Assembly: GCA_963675055.2 (NCBI GenBank)
Contig: CAXXJE010000002.1
Coordinates: forward strand, 2,170,001-2,234,000
Direction: 5' to 3'
DNA length: 64,000 nucleotides
Origin: PGYT01 sp963675055
GTDB lineage: Bacteria > Bacteroidota > Ignavibacteria > Ignavibacteriales > Melioribacteraceae
Position numbers and translations under genes: made by a program. Position 1 is the first letter of the stretch. Every line of letters starts with the position of its first letter. Positions 44,365 through 55,009 of this stretch are shown in pieces. Under the pieces are notes generated by a model. That model was not told the origin of the DNA. It was given only the letters and a program-made list of their open reading frames with translations, and ran no database searches.

Positions 44365-45267
44365 TCAGTGTAAAAATCTACTTATAGATTTAAAGTGCAG
44401 TTTTGCCACTTTATTTAATGCTTCTATTCCGTAATCATCGAAAATTTTTTCTGCATTTTTTGCTGTTTCCAATGATGCTCCCTTCGTCAGGTTGTATTTA
44501 GTCTGCTCTTCGAACCATCTGTCGAATTTGTATCTGGCAATTATGGAAGCGGCAGCAACGCCCGGGTATCTTTCGGCTTTGTGCGTTTGAACAATATTAA
44601 AGTCAGAAAATTCTCCGTTAGTAATTTTTATTGCTTCATTGCTGAATTTATCTACTATAATATTCTTGCAGGGATAAATCGCCGATAAATTGCTCAGTGC
44701 TTTTGAATGCGCCCAGTTAAGCAGTTTATTCAGGTTCTTGAAACGTTCATAAAGCGAATTGTATTTCTCCGGAGTTATTATTACCAGGCTGTATTTATCC
44801 TTGAATTCATTTATTAAGTATCGGGCAATTTCTCCTATCTGGAATTTTGAAAGATCCTTGCTGTCTTTTACCCCGGCATTAACCAGTTTGTCCTTATCGT
44901 TTTCAGCGCAGTAGAATGCACAGACGATTAAGGGACCGAATATATCTCCTTTGCCGGTTTCATCACTGCCGATGTATTCATCAAATTCTTCATTGTTTTT
45001 CCTCGGGAAGTCCAGTGCAGTTTGATTGTTAATCAGGCTGTTAATTTTTCTGTATGTATCGGTCTCATTATTACCCTGGAGAACCGTTTTCACACCCTTT
45101 TTCCCGAAATACACCTGTACTTTTACTTTACCCGTATTACCGGAATCAGCGGCAGTAAATTCAAAATTGTACTGTTTTTTTTCAATGCGTCCGAGCGAGA
45201 ATCCACCTGATTCCAGTGACTTATAATATTCATCGAGTTTCTTTTTGGCCTGATCGGTAATATTCAT
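44365..45267 (-). CDS. rnhC: Ribonuclease HIII
   Basis: 300 residues, the RNase HIII length. The N-terminal 90 residues form the TBP-like DUF3378 domain (FSLGRIEKKQYNFEF). The catalytic domain starts at EYIGSDETGKGDIFGPLIV with Asp102 and Glu103 (the DEGK to DETGK form marks type III), then GVKDSKDLS and VDKFSNEA. It cleaves RNA of RNA/DNA hybrids. It starts the pfk transcript and is divergent from the glycosidase gene. Confidence 0.94.
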   Translation of the reverse strand: MNITDQAKKKLDEYYKSLESGGFSLGRIEKKQYNFEFTAADSGNTGKVKVQVYFGKKGVKTVLQGNNETDTYRKINSLINNQTALDFPRKNNEEFDEYIGSDETGKGDIFGPLIVCAFYCAENDKDKLVNAGVKDSKDLSKFQIGEIARYLINEFKDKYSLVIITPEKYNSLYERFKNLNKLLNWAHSKALSNLSAIYPCKNIIVDKFSNEAIKITNGEFSDFNIVQTHKAERYPGVAAASIIARYKFDRWFEEQTKYNLTKGASLETAKNAEKIFDDYGIEALNKVAKLHFKSISRFLH

Positions 45268-45497
45268 ATAATCCTTACTCTTTAGAAGTAATTTCCAAAA
45301 CGTAAAATAACAGTATAAATTCGAAATGTGAAAAAAATTGTAAAAACTTAATTCCGAATTTTAAATAGGCGGTATCATGATTTAATTTACCGTTAACTGA
45401 AAAATTTAGAGTATATTTTTTAAGTTATTATATAAAACAGCCTTTCATACATTCAACAATATTTCTATATTAACGAGGAACAATTAAAAAACTATTC

Positions 45498-45523
45498 GCC
45501 TGCTTCTTCCCTCAGCAGCAGGC
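45498..45523 (+). promoter_or_regulatory. 5' hairpin before the glycosidase gene
   Basis: A 7-bp stem (gcctgct / agcaggc, loop 12 bases) sits 17 bases before the ATG at 45541, close enough to affect ribosome access. There is no T-tract after it, so it is not a terminator. Its role is unknown. Confidence 0.4.
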
Positions 45524-45540
45524 ATTTCGGGATTTCTATC

Positions 45541-48477
45541 ATGAAAAATATTTTTGGAGCCACTTTATTAGTGGTATTATTGCCTGCAATTATGTTTGCT
45601 CAGCAGCACAATCCTAAAAGGGAGTTTCGTGCTGCCTGGATTTCAACTGTTGCTAACATCGATTGGCCTTCCGGACCTGGTGGTTCTGTAAGTTCACAGA
45701 AACAACAATTAATTACAATTTTGGATTACTTAAAAGAAGCTAACCTTAATGCAGTGGTTTTTCAAATTCGCCCCGCATGCGATGCAATGTATGCTTCGGA
45801 GATAGAGCCATGGTCTTTCTGGTTAACCGGTCAGCAGGGTAAAGCTCCGGGCAGCTATTTCGATCCGCTCGAATATGCAATTGAAGAAGCACACAAAAGA
45901 GGAATGGAACTGCATGCCTGGTTCAATCCTTATAGAGTTAAATTAAGTAACTGGACCTTGAGTTTAGCCGACAATAATCCTGCAGTTCAACACCCTGATT
46001 GGGTACTGGATGTAAACGATGATATTATGCTTGATCCGGGTCTACCGGCTGTAAGGGAACATGTCACAAATGTGATTATGGATGTGGTTTCACGGTATGA
46101 TGTAGATGGTATTCATTTCGACGATTACTTCTATCTGGAGGGCATTACTAATGAGGATGATGAAACTTATACAAATTACAGCAGGGGATTTACAAACAGG
46201 GGTGATTGGAGAAGGGACAATGTTAATGAACTTTTACGAATGGTTTATGCCGGAATTCAAAATTTAAAACCTTATGTGAAGTTCGGACAGAGCCCGGCAG
46301 GTATTTGGAAAAACAACGTGCCGTCAGGAATTAACGGACGGGATAACTATAGCGCAATCTACTGTGACGGTGTTACCTGGTTAAGTGAGCAGATTATTGA
46401 TTACCTGACTCCACAGTTGTACTGGCCGTTCGGCGGCGGACAAGATTACGGCAAACTAATGCCCTGGTGGGTCTCGGTAAGAAACGGGAGACATATTTAC
46501 CCCGGGCTGGCTTTATATAGAGTTGGCAATACCGGATTTGACGAAACAGAAATCGGCAAAATGGTTTCACTGAATCGTAGGACTGATGGAGCGTATGGTG
46601 AAGTTTATTTTACAGCGAATGACTTTAAGGATAATCATCTCGGCGTAACCGACACGCTGAAGAATAATTACTATAAATACAAAGCTATCATTCCTTCTAT
46701 GGATTGGAAGGATCAGGTCGCACCCGGGGATCCTGCAAACTTAAGATTCGACCGGGTTGCAGGTTTAGGATCAACCGCCATAACCTGGGATGTTCCCGTT
46801 GACGACGATGTCGCCTGGTATGCGCTGTATAAATTTAGTGATCAGAATATTACTTCTGAAGATCTGATTGATCCCGCCAATATTTACGATGTTACCTCTA
46901 AAAATTATTTCCAAATTGATGAGGATTTTCCATCAGATAATAATTATTATGTTGTTACCGCTCTTGATCATAATAATAATGAAAGCCTGATGAGTAATAC
47001 TCTCGAGTTTCAGCCCGCACTTATTTCTCCATCTGTCCCGCAGTTAGCATATCCAGTAAATAATGCACAGGATTTGGGAGACACCATTATCGTTGGCTGG
47101 AACTACGCTCAGTATGCCGGCAGCTACACCTTGCAAGTATCCTTTGATGAAAATTTCACCGATCTGTTGATTAACATAAGCGGAATAGTTGATACCTCTT
47201 ATGAAGTTACCGGACAGGTTGGGGAAACAACATATTTCTGGCGCGTGAGATCAGAAAATATTGTTGGCGGAAGTGATTATTCTGAATCGTACAGCTTTGC
47301 AACAGGATTCCCCGCAGCCCCGGAACTGCTTACACCGTCATTCCAGGAAGTTGATGTTGCCTTGAATCCGGAGTTTACCTGGCAAGTACGTGAGGATGCA
47401 ATTAATTATCAGTTTCAGCTATATGAGGGATTGTCCATAGTCAGTAATGCCAAAGTTGTTGACACTGTATTATCCTCAGGCAGTTATTCTTCTTCTGAAT
47501 TGAATCCCTCAACATTTTACAGCTGGCGTGTTAAAGTAACCAATCAACTTGGCACCAGTGTATGGTCTGATAGCCATCAATTTAAAACACTTGCGGTTCT
47601 TCCTGTAACTCCAATAGCACTGTCGCCGGCTGACGGTAGCGGTAATATTGCCGATTCAGTAACCCTGAATTGGGGAAGTGTTAAATACGCTAACCAGTAC
47701 GGACTACAGGTGGGATTGGATGAAAATTTTTCCGAACTCTTTTTCAACCAGTTGGTTGAGGATACTTCTCTCACAATCGGAAGTTTATCAGGTGAGACTC
47801 AGTACTTCTGGAGAGTTAGCGCAAGTAATAATTCGGGATCAGGTGAATACTCACAGACGAATAGTTTTACAACCGGATTCCCGAAAGTCCCTGTTGCAGT
47901 CTTTCCGCTTGACCAGACTCTTGAGGTTTCAATAACTCCTGTAATAAGCTGGCTTGGTTCGGATATTGCGGATTCTTATAGTTTCCAGATGTCTGAAGAT
48001 GTTTCACTTAATCTTGATAAACTGGTTGCCGATACACTTGTAACAGATACATCCTTTTTGAGTTCAGCACTAAAATTAAGTACAATTTATACATGGCGTG
48101 TTAAAGCCAACAATAGCATCGGCGATAGTGAATGGAGTGAAGGATATCGCTTTAGGACAACTGCTGATACAACTACTGATGTTGATGATTCAGAAATCCC
48201 GTTGGACTTTGCAGTTTGCCAGAATTATCCCAATCCGTTTAATCCTTCGACGGTTATCTCATTTGATATACCTGAGCGAGAGTTTACTACTGTTAAGGTA
48301 TTTAATATTCTTGGACAGGAAGTTATTCAGTTGATCGGCTCCGAACTTCAAGCCGGAAGCTACTCATTCGATTTTAACAGCAGTATGATTCCCGGAGGAC
48401 TACCAAGCGGCTTATATATTTATGTTGTAACTTCAGGTCAGAAGTCTATTATTAAGAAAATGATGCTTCTAAAATAA
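45541..48477 (+). CDS. T9SS-exported GHL10 (DUF187) glycosidase-like protein with fibronectin-type repeats
   Basis: 978 residues. Signal peptide 1-20 (LPAIMFAQ). Residues 25-400 are a GHL10-type TIM barrel: FRAAWISTVANIDWPSGPG at the start, HAWFNPYRV at about 119-128, VSRYDVDGIHFDDYFY (the catalytic-type Asp cluster) at about 185-200, and YLTPQLYWPFGG later. Four Fn3-like repeats of about 95 residues follow (500-890), each ending with a YxWRV or YFWRV strand, as in ETTYFWRVRSEN. The end is a T9SS tail (CQNYPNPFNPSTVI). A secreted glycan hydrolase is likely; its substrate is not known. Confidence 0.9.
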   Translation: MKNIFGATLLVVLLPAIMFAQQHNPKREFRAAWISTVANIDWPSGPGGSVSSQKQQLITILDYLKEANLNAVVFQIRPACDAMYASEIEPWSFWLTGQQGKAPGSYFDPLEYAIEEAHKRGMELHAWFNPYRVKLSNWTLSLADNNPAVQHPDWVLDVNDDIMLDPGLPAVREHVTNVIMDVVSRYDVDGIHFDDYFYLEGITNEDDETYTNYSRGFTNRGDWRRDNVNELLRMVYAGIQNLKPYVKFGQSPAGIWKNNVPSGINGRDNYSAIYCDGVTWLSEQIIDYLTPQLYWPFGGGQDYGKLMPWWVSVRNGRHIYPGLALYRVGNTGFDETEIGKMVSLNRRTDGAYGEVYFTANDFKDNHLGVTDTLKNNYYKYKAIIPSMDWKDQVAPGDPANLRFDRVAGLGSTAITWDVPVDDDVAWYALYKFSDQNITSEDLIDPANIYDVTSKNYFQIDEDFPSDNNYYVVTALDHNNNESLMSNTLEFQPALISPSVPQLAYPVNNAQDLGDTIIVGWNYAQYAGSYTLQVSFDENFTDLLINISGIVDTSYEVTGQVGETTYFWRVRSENIVGGSDYSESYSFATGFPAAPELLTPSFQEVDVALNPEFTWQVREDAINYQFQLYEGLSIVSNAKVVDTVLSSGSYSSSELNPSTFYSWRVKVTNQLGTSVWSDSHQFKTLAVLPVTPIALSPADGSGNIADSVTLNWGSVKYANQYGLQVGLDENFSELFFNQLVEDTSLTIGSLSGETQYFWRVSASNNSGSGEYSQTNSFTTGFPKVPVAVFPLDQTLEVSITPVISWLGSDIADSYSFQMSEDVSLNLDKLVADTLVTDTSFLSSALKLSTIYTWRVKANNSIGDSEWSEGYRFRTTADTTTDVDDSEIPLDFAVCQNYPNPFNPSTVISFDIPEREFTTVKVFNILGQEVIQLIGSELQAGSYSFDFNSSMIPGGLPSGLYIYVVTSGQKSIIKKMMLLK

Positions 48478-48631
48478 ATTTAATTTTATTGCAGGCATTA
48501 GTGGACTTGCTACTTTTGCACAGATTTTTATTTAATGTTCTTTATTTTTGATGTATTGCGATTCTTATTACTTTTCTATTTGAATAATAAAATTGATTTT
48601 CTAAAAATTTCGACTTGTAGGAGGAAGAATT

Positions 48632-51600
48632 ATGAGAAGATTTTTACTTCTTCTTATTCACGTTATACTAATCGCTTCAACAATATTTGCCCAGACCGGA
48701 AAAATATCCGGTACAATCACCGATCAGACTACTGGCGATCCGTTGATAGGTGTTAACGTAATACTCGAGGGATTTGCGTTGGGCGCAGCTACAGACATTG
48801 ACGGCTATTACACAATTCTTAATGTTGCCCCTGGTACTTATTCATTAAGAGCCTCAATGATTGGGTATTCTCCCAAAACAATTGTTTCGGTACGTGTAAA
48901 TATCGATCAGACAACTATGATTGATGTTGAACTTGCGCAGGAGTCTATTGAGACCGGCGAGATAGTTGTTGTTGCGCAAACGCCGATTGTCCAAAGAGAT
49001 GTATCCGCCAGCGGTGTTAACCTTAACGCCCGGGAAATTCAAAACTTACCTGTTGTATCAGTCCAAAATGTAGTCAACTTGCAAGCCGGTGTTGACGGTG
49101 GAACCATCAGGGGCGGTACTGGTGACGAAATTGTCTACCAGGTTAATGGTATTACAATGCGGGACGGAAGGGATAATACTCCCTATAATATTCTCAGCTT
49201 TACATCTGTAGATCAAATAAAAGTTCAGACTGGTGGATTCACTGCCGAAATGGGTGATGCAAGGTCCGGTGTTGTGGAAGTTGTTACAAAAGAAGGCAGC
49301 AAGGATCATTATACTGTAAGCTTTTATTCACAGATCAGCCCTTATCATAAAAAATACTTCGGTTCATCGGTGAATGACCCTAATTCGTATTTCCTGCGTC
49401 CTTTTCTTGATGAAGCTGTTTGCTGGACAGGAGTAAATAACGGCGCATGGGATGAGTATACCCGCCGTCAGTACGTTGGTTTCCAGGGCTGGAATACTAT
49501 ATCTCAACAGACCCTGCAAAATGATGATCCGACGGATGATCTTACTCCCGAAGCAGCAAGAGAACTGTTCCTCTGGCAGCACAGGAAAAAGATGAATATT
49601 GAAAAACCGGACTATGATATAGATATGACTGTTGGTGGACCAGTTCCTGTTATCGGACGAGATCTTGGAAACCTGAGATTTATATCATCATATAAATCCA
49701 ATAGAACTATGCTGCTCGTCCCTCTTTCAACTCAGGATTATTATGATTTTGACGCTTCCTTGAAGTTAACAAGTGATGTCGGTATCGGTATGAAATTAAT
49801 GGTTGAGGGTCATTTTGGACAGCAGTCCGGTACTTCGACAAGTACTATCGGAGCCCCCGGAATTTTCAGAGGTGACTCTTACCTAGCGGAGAGGGTTGAT
49901 TACGGCAATTACACAGATGCCGTGCTTTTTTCCGATGCCTACTTTACCCCCACTACAGTTAGCAGGACTAGTTTTGCTGCTAAGTTCACCCATGTTTTAA
50001 ATCAGAGTACATTTTACCAGATAATACTGAATTCATTTACATCTGATTATGATACTCAGCCGGGTGATGCTAGAGATACTTCAAGAGTATATTTATTCGG
50101 TGACAGCTATTATGTTGATGAATCACCTTTTGGCTATTATCAGGGTTCTGTTGGCTTTGTTAATGCTGCCGGCATGCAGATGGGTTCTATTTACAGTCAG
50201 GGCAGGGATAAGAGTAAGGTAACTACTTACAATCTTAAATTTGATATAACGAGTCAGATTGATAAGTATAATAATGTTAAAGCGGGTATAGATTTCAGAT
50301 ATACCGATAACAATACTCATTATATGCTCAGGTCACTTCAGTACTCGACAAACAATAGAGATTACAAGTGGCACACCTACCCGATTCAGGCTGCAGTTTA
50401 TTTACAGGATAAATTAGAGTTTGAAGAGATGGTCGCGAATATCGGTGTAAGACTTGACTATTCCGATCCAAATTCAGCATGGTATGACTATACATTGTAT
50501 GATAGGGGATTTTCTTCTGCCGGATCATCCGAAAGAGAGCAACTATTGACTAAATCTCAATTGCCAAGAAAGCTTACTTTAAGTCCCAGACTCGGTGTTG
50601 CTTTTCCAATTAGCATCGATAGTAAATTGTTCTTTAATTACGGACATTTCCAGGCATTGCCTATTCCGGAAAATCTTTACCAGATCCGATTTGCTACTGA
50701 CGGTAAACTTGAATACATAGCAAATCCTGAAGCCAATTTTGAACGCACTATTCAGTATGAACTCGGTTATGAACATAATCTGTTTGATCAATTTCTTCTC
50801 AGAGTAACGGGTTATTATAAGGATATTAGCAACGAATCCAGAACAATCCAGTATATCAGTAGCGACAATACAGTCAGTTACAGCACTACCGAACCGATTC
50901 AATATCGGGATATTCGCGGATTCGAATTCCAGTTATCAAAGAATCGGGGAGAATGGGTTAGCGGATTTTTGAATTATACCTATATGCTTGGTACTACTGG
51001 GAAATTTGGCTGGGGCAAGTATTATGAATCCAATGTGGCTATGAACAACTATATTCGTACTGATGGCGAAGAATGGTACAAACAGTCGAAACCGAAAGCA
51101 CGTCCTTACGCCAGGTTAAATTTGGATTTCTTTACTCCTCAGGAATTCGGGCCTGAACTCTCCGGGATTTCTCTTCTAGGAGATATACGTTTAAATCTGC
51201 TTACAGCATGGAAAGCCGGAAGTTATTATTCCTGGGTCGGAAGAACCGGTCTTTCTGCTGAGAAGCGTAATAATTTGCAGTGGCGCGATTATTTTAATAT
51301 GGACATGAGATTAACCAAGGGATTTAAATTCGGTGATGTTGATTTGCAATTCTTTGTTCAGATATATAATCTGTTCAATATAAAACGTCTGTCATCAAAC
51401 GGATTTTCGGATAGTATTGATGAACAAAACTATTATGAGTCGCTACATCTCTCATCGAAAATTAATTATAAAGATTATGGTTATACTAATGTTCCTGGTG
51501 ATGACCAACCCGGAGACTATAGAGCTCCGGGGGCAGAGTTTACTCCTATCCAGGCAGTTCAGAGTATTTATAACGATGTGTCCACTCCAAACGAAGATAT

Positions 51601-51790
51601 GATCTATTATGATGCCAGCACAAATGATTTTTATGAATATACCGGTGGAGACTGGCAGGCAGTTGATGATTCAAGGATGAGTAAAATCTTAGATGATAAA
51701 TCCTATATCGACATGCCGAACTTCGGTTTTTTTACTTTCCTTAATAAACGTGAGATTTTTTACGGAGTTAAAATAAATATATCTCTTTAA
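48632..51790 (+). CDS. TonB-dependent-receptor-like outer membrane protein with CarboxypepD_reg domain
   Basis: 1052 residues with AGGAGGA before the ATG. Signal peptide 1-20 (TIFAQT), then a carboxypeptidase-regulatory-like domain (22-105, GKISGTITDQTTGDPLIGVNV), the receptor plug (about 105-215, IVVVAQTPIVQRDVSASG, VYQVNGITMRDGR, GDARSGVVEVVTK) and a beta-barrel to the C-terminus (ending FYGVKINISL). This is the SusC-like plan, but no SusD gene follows. A TonB box is not clear. It starts an operon of five genes with spacings of 26, 5, 41 and 38 bases. Imported or exported ligand unknown. Confidence 0.9.
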   Translation: MRRFLLLLIHVILIASTIFAQTGKISGTITDQTTGDPLIGVNVILEGFALGAATDIDGYYTILNVAPGTYSLRASMIGYSPKTIVSVRVNIDQTTMIDVELAQESIETGEIVVVAQTPIVQRDVSASGVNLNAREIQNLPVVSVQNVVNLQAGVDGGTIRGGTGDEIVYQVNGITMRDGRDNTPYNILSFTSVDQIKVQTGGFTAEMGDARSGVVEVVTKEGSKDHYTVSFYSQISPYHKKYFGSSVNDPNSYFLRPFLDEAVCWTGVNNGAWDEYTRRQYVGFQGWNTISQQTLQNDDPTDDLTPEAARELFLWQHRKKMNIEKPDYDIDMTVGGPVPVIGRDLGNLRFISSYKSNRTMLLVPLSTQDYYDFDASLKLTSDVGIGMKLMVEGHFGQQSGTSTSTIGAPGIFRGDSYLAERVDYGNYTDAVLFSDAYFTPTTVSRTSFAAKFTHVLNQSTFYQIILNSFTSDYDTQPGDARDTSRVYLFGDSYYVDESPFGYYQGSVGFVNAAGMQMGSIYSQGRDKSKVTTYNLKFDITSQIDKYNNVKAGIDFRYTDNNTHYMLRSLQYSTNNRDYKWHTYPIQAAVYLQDKLEFEEMVANIGVRLDYSDPNSAWYDYTLYDRGFSSAGSSEREQLLTKSQLPRKLTLSPRLGVAFPISIDSKLFFNYGHFQALPIPENLYQIRFATDGKLEYIANPEANFERTIQYELGYEHNLFDQFLLRVTGYYKDISNESRTIQYISSDNTVSYSTTEPIQYRDIRGFEFQLSKNRGEWVSGFLNYTYMLGTTGKFGWGKYYESNVAMNNYIRTDGEEWYKQSKPKARPYARLNLDFFTPQEFGPELSGISLLGDIRLNLLTAWKAGSYYSWVGRTGLSAEKRNNLQWRDYFNMDMRLTKGFKFGDVDLQFFVQIYNLFNIKRLSSNGFSDSIDEQNYYESLHLSSKINYKDYGYTNVPGDDQPGDYRAPGAEFTPIQAVQSIYNDVSTPNEDMIYYDASTNDFYEYTGGDWQAVDDSRMSKILDDKSYIDMPNFGFFTFLNKREIFYGVKINISL

Positions 51791-51816
51791 TTGATAAAAA
51801 TTTATTAGGTGCGCAA

Positions 51817-53931
51817 ATGAATAAAAATTTTGGTTACATACTATTATTGATGATGACGGCTGTTTTTCTTTATCCGGATCAGTCGGTTTCTGCTCAGGGC
51901 ATTGGCAAGGTTGAGAAATGGCTTGCTGTTGGTTCTTTGCAAAATTGGTATTCCAGTATAGGATGCGAGAGAGAAGAAGACGGACCTATTAAAGCGCAGC
52001 AGGCCGGATGGAGATGGCCTTCACCTTATCTTAATCAGGATATGCAGGCAGCAATAGGGCTGTGGATAGGTGCCAAAAACTATACCGAACCTGGGGGGCA
52101 GAAGTATGATTTTAAAGTTGTGCATTGCGGACCTCGTCCTCAAACGGGCGGGCTTGTGGAGTTTTTCCCGATGCAGTTCGATTTAATCGGCAAGTTCGAT
52201 TTACCGGAAATTCTTGTCGATGGTGAGAAAACATATGCAGACTTTGAAGTTACCCTTGATAATGTTGATGCTGAACAACCATATGATCAGGCATTATTCA
52301 ATGTTGTAAACACTCAGATGGGTGTTACAATGAAAAGGAAAATTTTTCAAACGAGCTATGAATATTATGATAATATCATCGTAATTGAATACACATTTAT
52401 AAATACTGGTAATGTTGATCAGGATGATGAAATCGAAAGAACATCCGGTGATCTGGAAGATGCTTATTTTTATTTCCAGTATAGGATGGCTCCATGCAAG
52501 GAAACAAGAATACTGTTCGGAGATCCTACTGCGTGGGGACGAAACACGCTGAACGATGAAAGAGGTCCTTACAGGAATGATAGTGATAATCCAGATAACT
52601 TCCGGTTTTCTTATGCCTGGCATGGTTACTACCAGGATTTCTCAACATGGAATAACGTTGGCGGCCCGATCCTTGAAACCGATGCCGGTAAATTCGGAGC
52701 GAGGATTGATGATGCTGATACTGTAGGAAGACTGGGCTCTGCACAATTTCCTGGCGTACTTACATTACATGCCGATAAATCCGTAACTGATCGATCGGAT
52801 GACGCTGAGCAGCCGAGAACTACCGGATACATTGCATCCAATCATGAACTCGATTATGCTTCGTCGGCGTTTGATCCGACACAGATGGCATCAAGGTATG
52901 CCCTGATGACTAAAGGACATCCTGAAAAAAGTCATGCTGAATTAATAACTAATGGCGATTTTACCGGATCTAAAGAAAACCCGGGTAAAGGATCAGTCGA
53001 TGACGCCGGGTATTCATTCGTTAACGGATATGGTCCTTATAATATTCCTTATGGTGACAGCGTTAAAATAGTAATGGTCCAAGCTTCTGCAGGATTAAGC
53101 CGTGATGAGGCTATCAGAATCGGGAAGATGTATAAGTCCGGTGAAATTAATGATGTTGCTAAGAATGAATATGTTATGCAGGGAAAGGATTCTCTTTATC
53201 AAACTTTTAAAAGAGCAACTCATGTTTATGAAAATGATTGGCAATTTCCTGAGTTGCCCAGACCACCAAGGTCTTTTGAAATCTATTCGAGAGGGGGAAG
53301 AATTGACTTGTACTGGGATGTTTATTCTGACGGACCGGTAATTAATGGATTTGAAATTTACAGATCGACAACAGAACATGTTGATGGTTATTCCGACAAC
53401 AAGTACTACTCTAAGTATGAACTTATCGCTGAGTTACCTGCAGACAGTAGAAGTTTTATTGATACTTTATTATCGCCTAATACAGCATATTACTATTACA
53501 TACTTTCTGTTGGAGATAATGTTCAGGGAAATACTGAGTTAAACATTCCGGCACATACTTTAAAAAGCAGCAGGTTTTATACTCAGACATATGCCCCGGC
53601 TTACAAAAAAACCAAAGGTCAGCCAACTATTTCTGATAAAGTACGTGTAGTTCCCAATCCCTATATTAGTTCGGCAAGAGGCTCGCTGCTCTACCCAGGA
53701 GAGGAGAATAAAATCGTATTTGTAAATATTTCCGGAGAGTGTTCGATTCGGATATATTCGGAAATCGGAGAGTTAATTCAGACTATTGAACATAATGACG
53801 GTAGTGGTTCACAGGATTGGTTCTTAACAACTTCATCGAATCAAATAGTTGTAAGCGGTATTTATATCGCCGTCATTATAGACAATATAACAGGTGATAA
53901 AGAAATTGTCAAATTCACAATTTTAAGATAA
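51817..53931 (+). CDS. Exported surface protein of the receptor operon
   Basis: 704 residues. Signal peptide 1-26 (SVSAQG). The N-terminal half (30-450) is not recognised; it has VAVGSLQNWYSSIGCEREEDG and repeated Tyr/Asp-rich stretches. A fibronectin-like domain is at about 485-590 (IDLYWDVYSDGPVINGFEIYRS). The C-terminal 100 residues (KVRVVPNPYISS to VKFTILR) look like a FlgD-type or T9SS-type sorting domain variant lacking the NPFNP core. The gene starts 26 bases after the receptor gene. Function unknown; a partner of the receptor is likely. Confidence 0.8.
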   Translation: MNKNFGYILLLMMTAVFLYPDQSVSAQGIGKVEKWLAVGSLQNWYSSIGCEREEDGPIKAQQAGWRWPSPYLNQDMQAAIGLWIGAKNYTEPGGQKYDFKVVHCGPRPQTGGLVEFFPMQFDLIGKFDLPEILVDGEKTYADFEVTLDNVDAEQPYDQALFNVVNTQMGVTMKRKIFQTSYEYYDNIIVIEYTFINTGNVDQDDEIERTSGDLEDAYFYFQYRMAPCKETRILFGDPTAWGRNTLNDERGPYRNDSDNPDNFRFSYAWHGYYQDFSTWNNVGGPILETDAGKFGARIDDADTVGRLGSAQFPGVLTLHADKSVTDRSDDAEQPRTTGYIASNHELDYASSAFDPTQMASRYALMTKGHPEKSHAELITNGDFTGSKENPGKGSVDDAGYSFVNGYGPYNIPYGDSVKIVMVQASAGLSRDEAIRIGKMYKSGEINDVAKNEYVMQGKDSLYQTFKRATHVYENDWQFPELPRPPRSFEIYSRGGRIDLYWDVYSDGPVINGFEIYRSTTEHVDGYSDNKYYSKYELIAELPADSRSFIDTLLSPNTAYYYYILSVGDNVQGNTELNIPAHTLKSSRFYTQTYAPAYKKTKGQPTISDKVRVVPNPYISSARGSLLYPGEENKIVFVNISGECSIRIYSEIGELIQTIEHNDGSGSQDWFLTTSSNQIVVSGIYIAVIIDNITGDKEIVKFTILR

Positions 53932-53936
53932 ACTTT

Positions 53937-54968
53937 ATGGGTTTACCGATGTGTAAAAAATTATATCTAATAATATTTTTGTCAGTTTGCCTGTCTGCCG
54001 CTTCAACAGTTTCTGCGCAGGTGAAATTGGCTCAAACCGGACTTAAATTTTTAAGCGTCGAAGGTGACGCCCGGGCTTCTGCTATCGGCGGAGCTGTTAC
54101 TGCAATGGAGTATAGCTCAAATGCAATGTTCTATAACCCTGCAGGTATGGCTGCTCAATCGCAATTGGTTGATATAAACTTCGGCAACACTCAATGGATT
54201 GCCGATATCAATTACCTTCATTTAAGTGCATCAGTAGCTCCCTTCGATGGAGATTTCGGAGTATTCGGTGTATCAATAGCAAGTGTTGATTACGGTGAAT
54301 TTAAAAGGACTATTCGTGTCGCCGGGGATGATGGTGCAGACGGTTATGTGGATCTTGGAACCTATAGCCCTACAGCACTGGCGATTGGAGTTGGCTATGC
54401 TAAACAAATCTCTCAAAAGTTTTCGGTAGGGGGAAATATTAAGTATGTCTATCAGGATCTTAGCGGCGGACATGTTGTTAATGTTGCTGATGACGGCTCG
54501 TATTCCCAAAAGGGCTTCGATATTAATGTTATGGCCTTCGACTTTGGGATACTTTATAAAACCGGATTCAAGAGCCTGAACTTCGGAATGTCGCTGAGAA
54601 ACTTTTCTCAGGAAATCGAGTACATTGAAGAAAGTTTCCAGTTGCCTTTGACATTTAAAATCGGACTTTCTATGAATGTTCTTGATCTCTTTGAAGGTGT
54701 TGCTGATGATCACCAGTTCCTAGTTTCTGTAGATGCCAGCCATCCAAGAGATTATAAAGAACAAGTTCATTTCGGTAGCGAATATACCTTCATGAATACT
54801 TTTTCACTTAGAGCAGGTTATGTTGCCCCAACTGATGAACAGGGTATAACCGCAGGTGCAGGACTTAAGAAAGAGCTTGTCGGAGTTTTACTCTCACTTG
54901 ATTACTCCTACCTGGACTTTGGGGTATTTGAGAATGTTCACAGGTTTACTATCGGAATAGCTTATTAG
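53937..54968 (+). CDS. PorV/PorQ-like outer-membrane protein
   Basis: 343 residues; starts at ATG 53937 (an ATG four codons later is possible). Signal peptide up to about 28 (STVSAQV). The body has the PorV style: KLAQTGLKFLSVEGDARASAIGGAVTAMEYSSNAMFYNPAGMAAQ, with strands alternating to the end (FENVHRFTIGIAY). PorV is an outer-membrane lipid-free barrel that shuttles T9SS substrates; relatives of this type occur many times in Ignavibacteriota, so it may serve only this operon. The stop of the previous gene is 5 bases away. Confidence 0.86.
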   Translation: MGLPMCKKLYLIIFLSVCLSAASTVSAQVKLAQTGLKFLSVEGDARASAIGGAVTAMEYSSNAMFYNPAGMAAQSQLVDINFGNTQWIADINYLHLSASVAPFDGDFGVFGVSIASVDYGEFKRTIRVAGDDGADGYVDLGTYSPTALAIGVGYAKQISQKFSVGGNIKYVYQDLSGGHVVNVADDGSYSQKGFDINVMAFDFGILYKTGFKSLNFGMSLRNFSQEIEYIEESFQLPLTFKIGLSMNVLDLFEGVADDHQFLVSVDASHPRDYKEQVHFGSEYTFMNTFSLRAGYVAPTDEQGITAGAGLKKELVGVLLSLDYSYLDFGVFENVHRFTIGIAY

Positions 54969-55009
54969 AGCTCTTTATTTTTTATTAAAAATGAAAAATT
55001 GAGAATACA

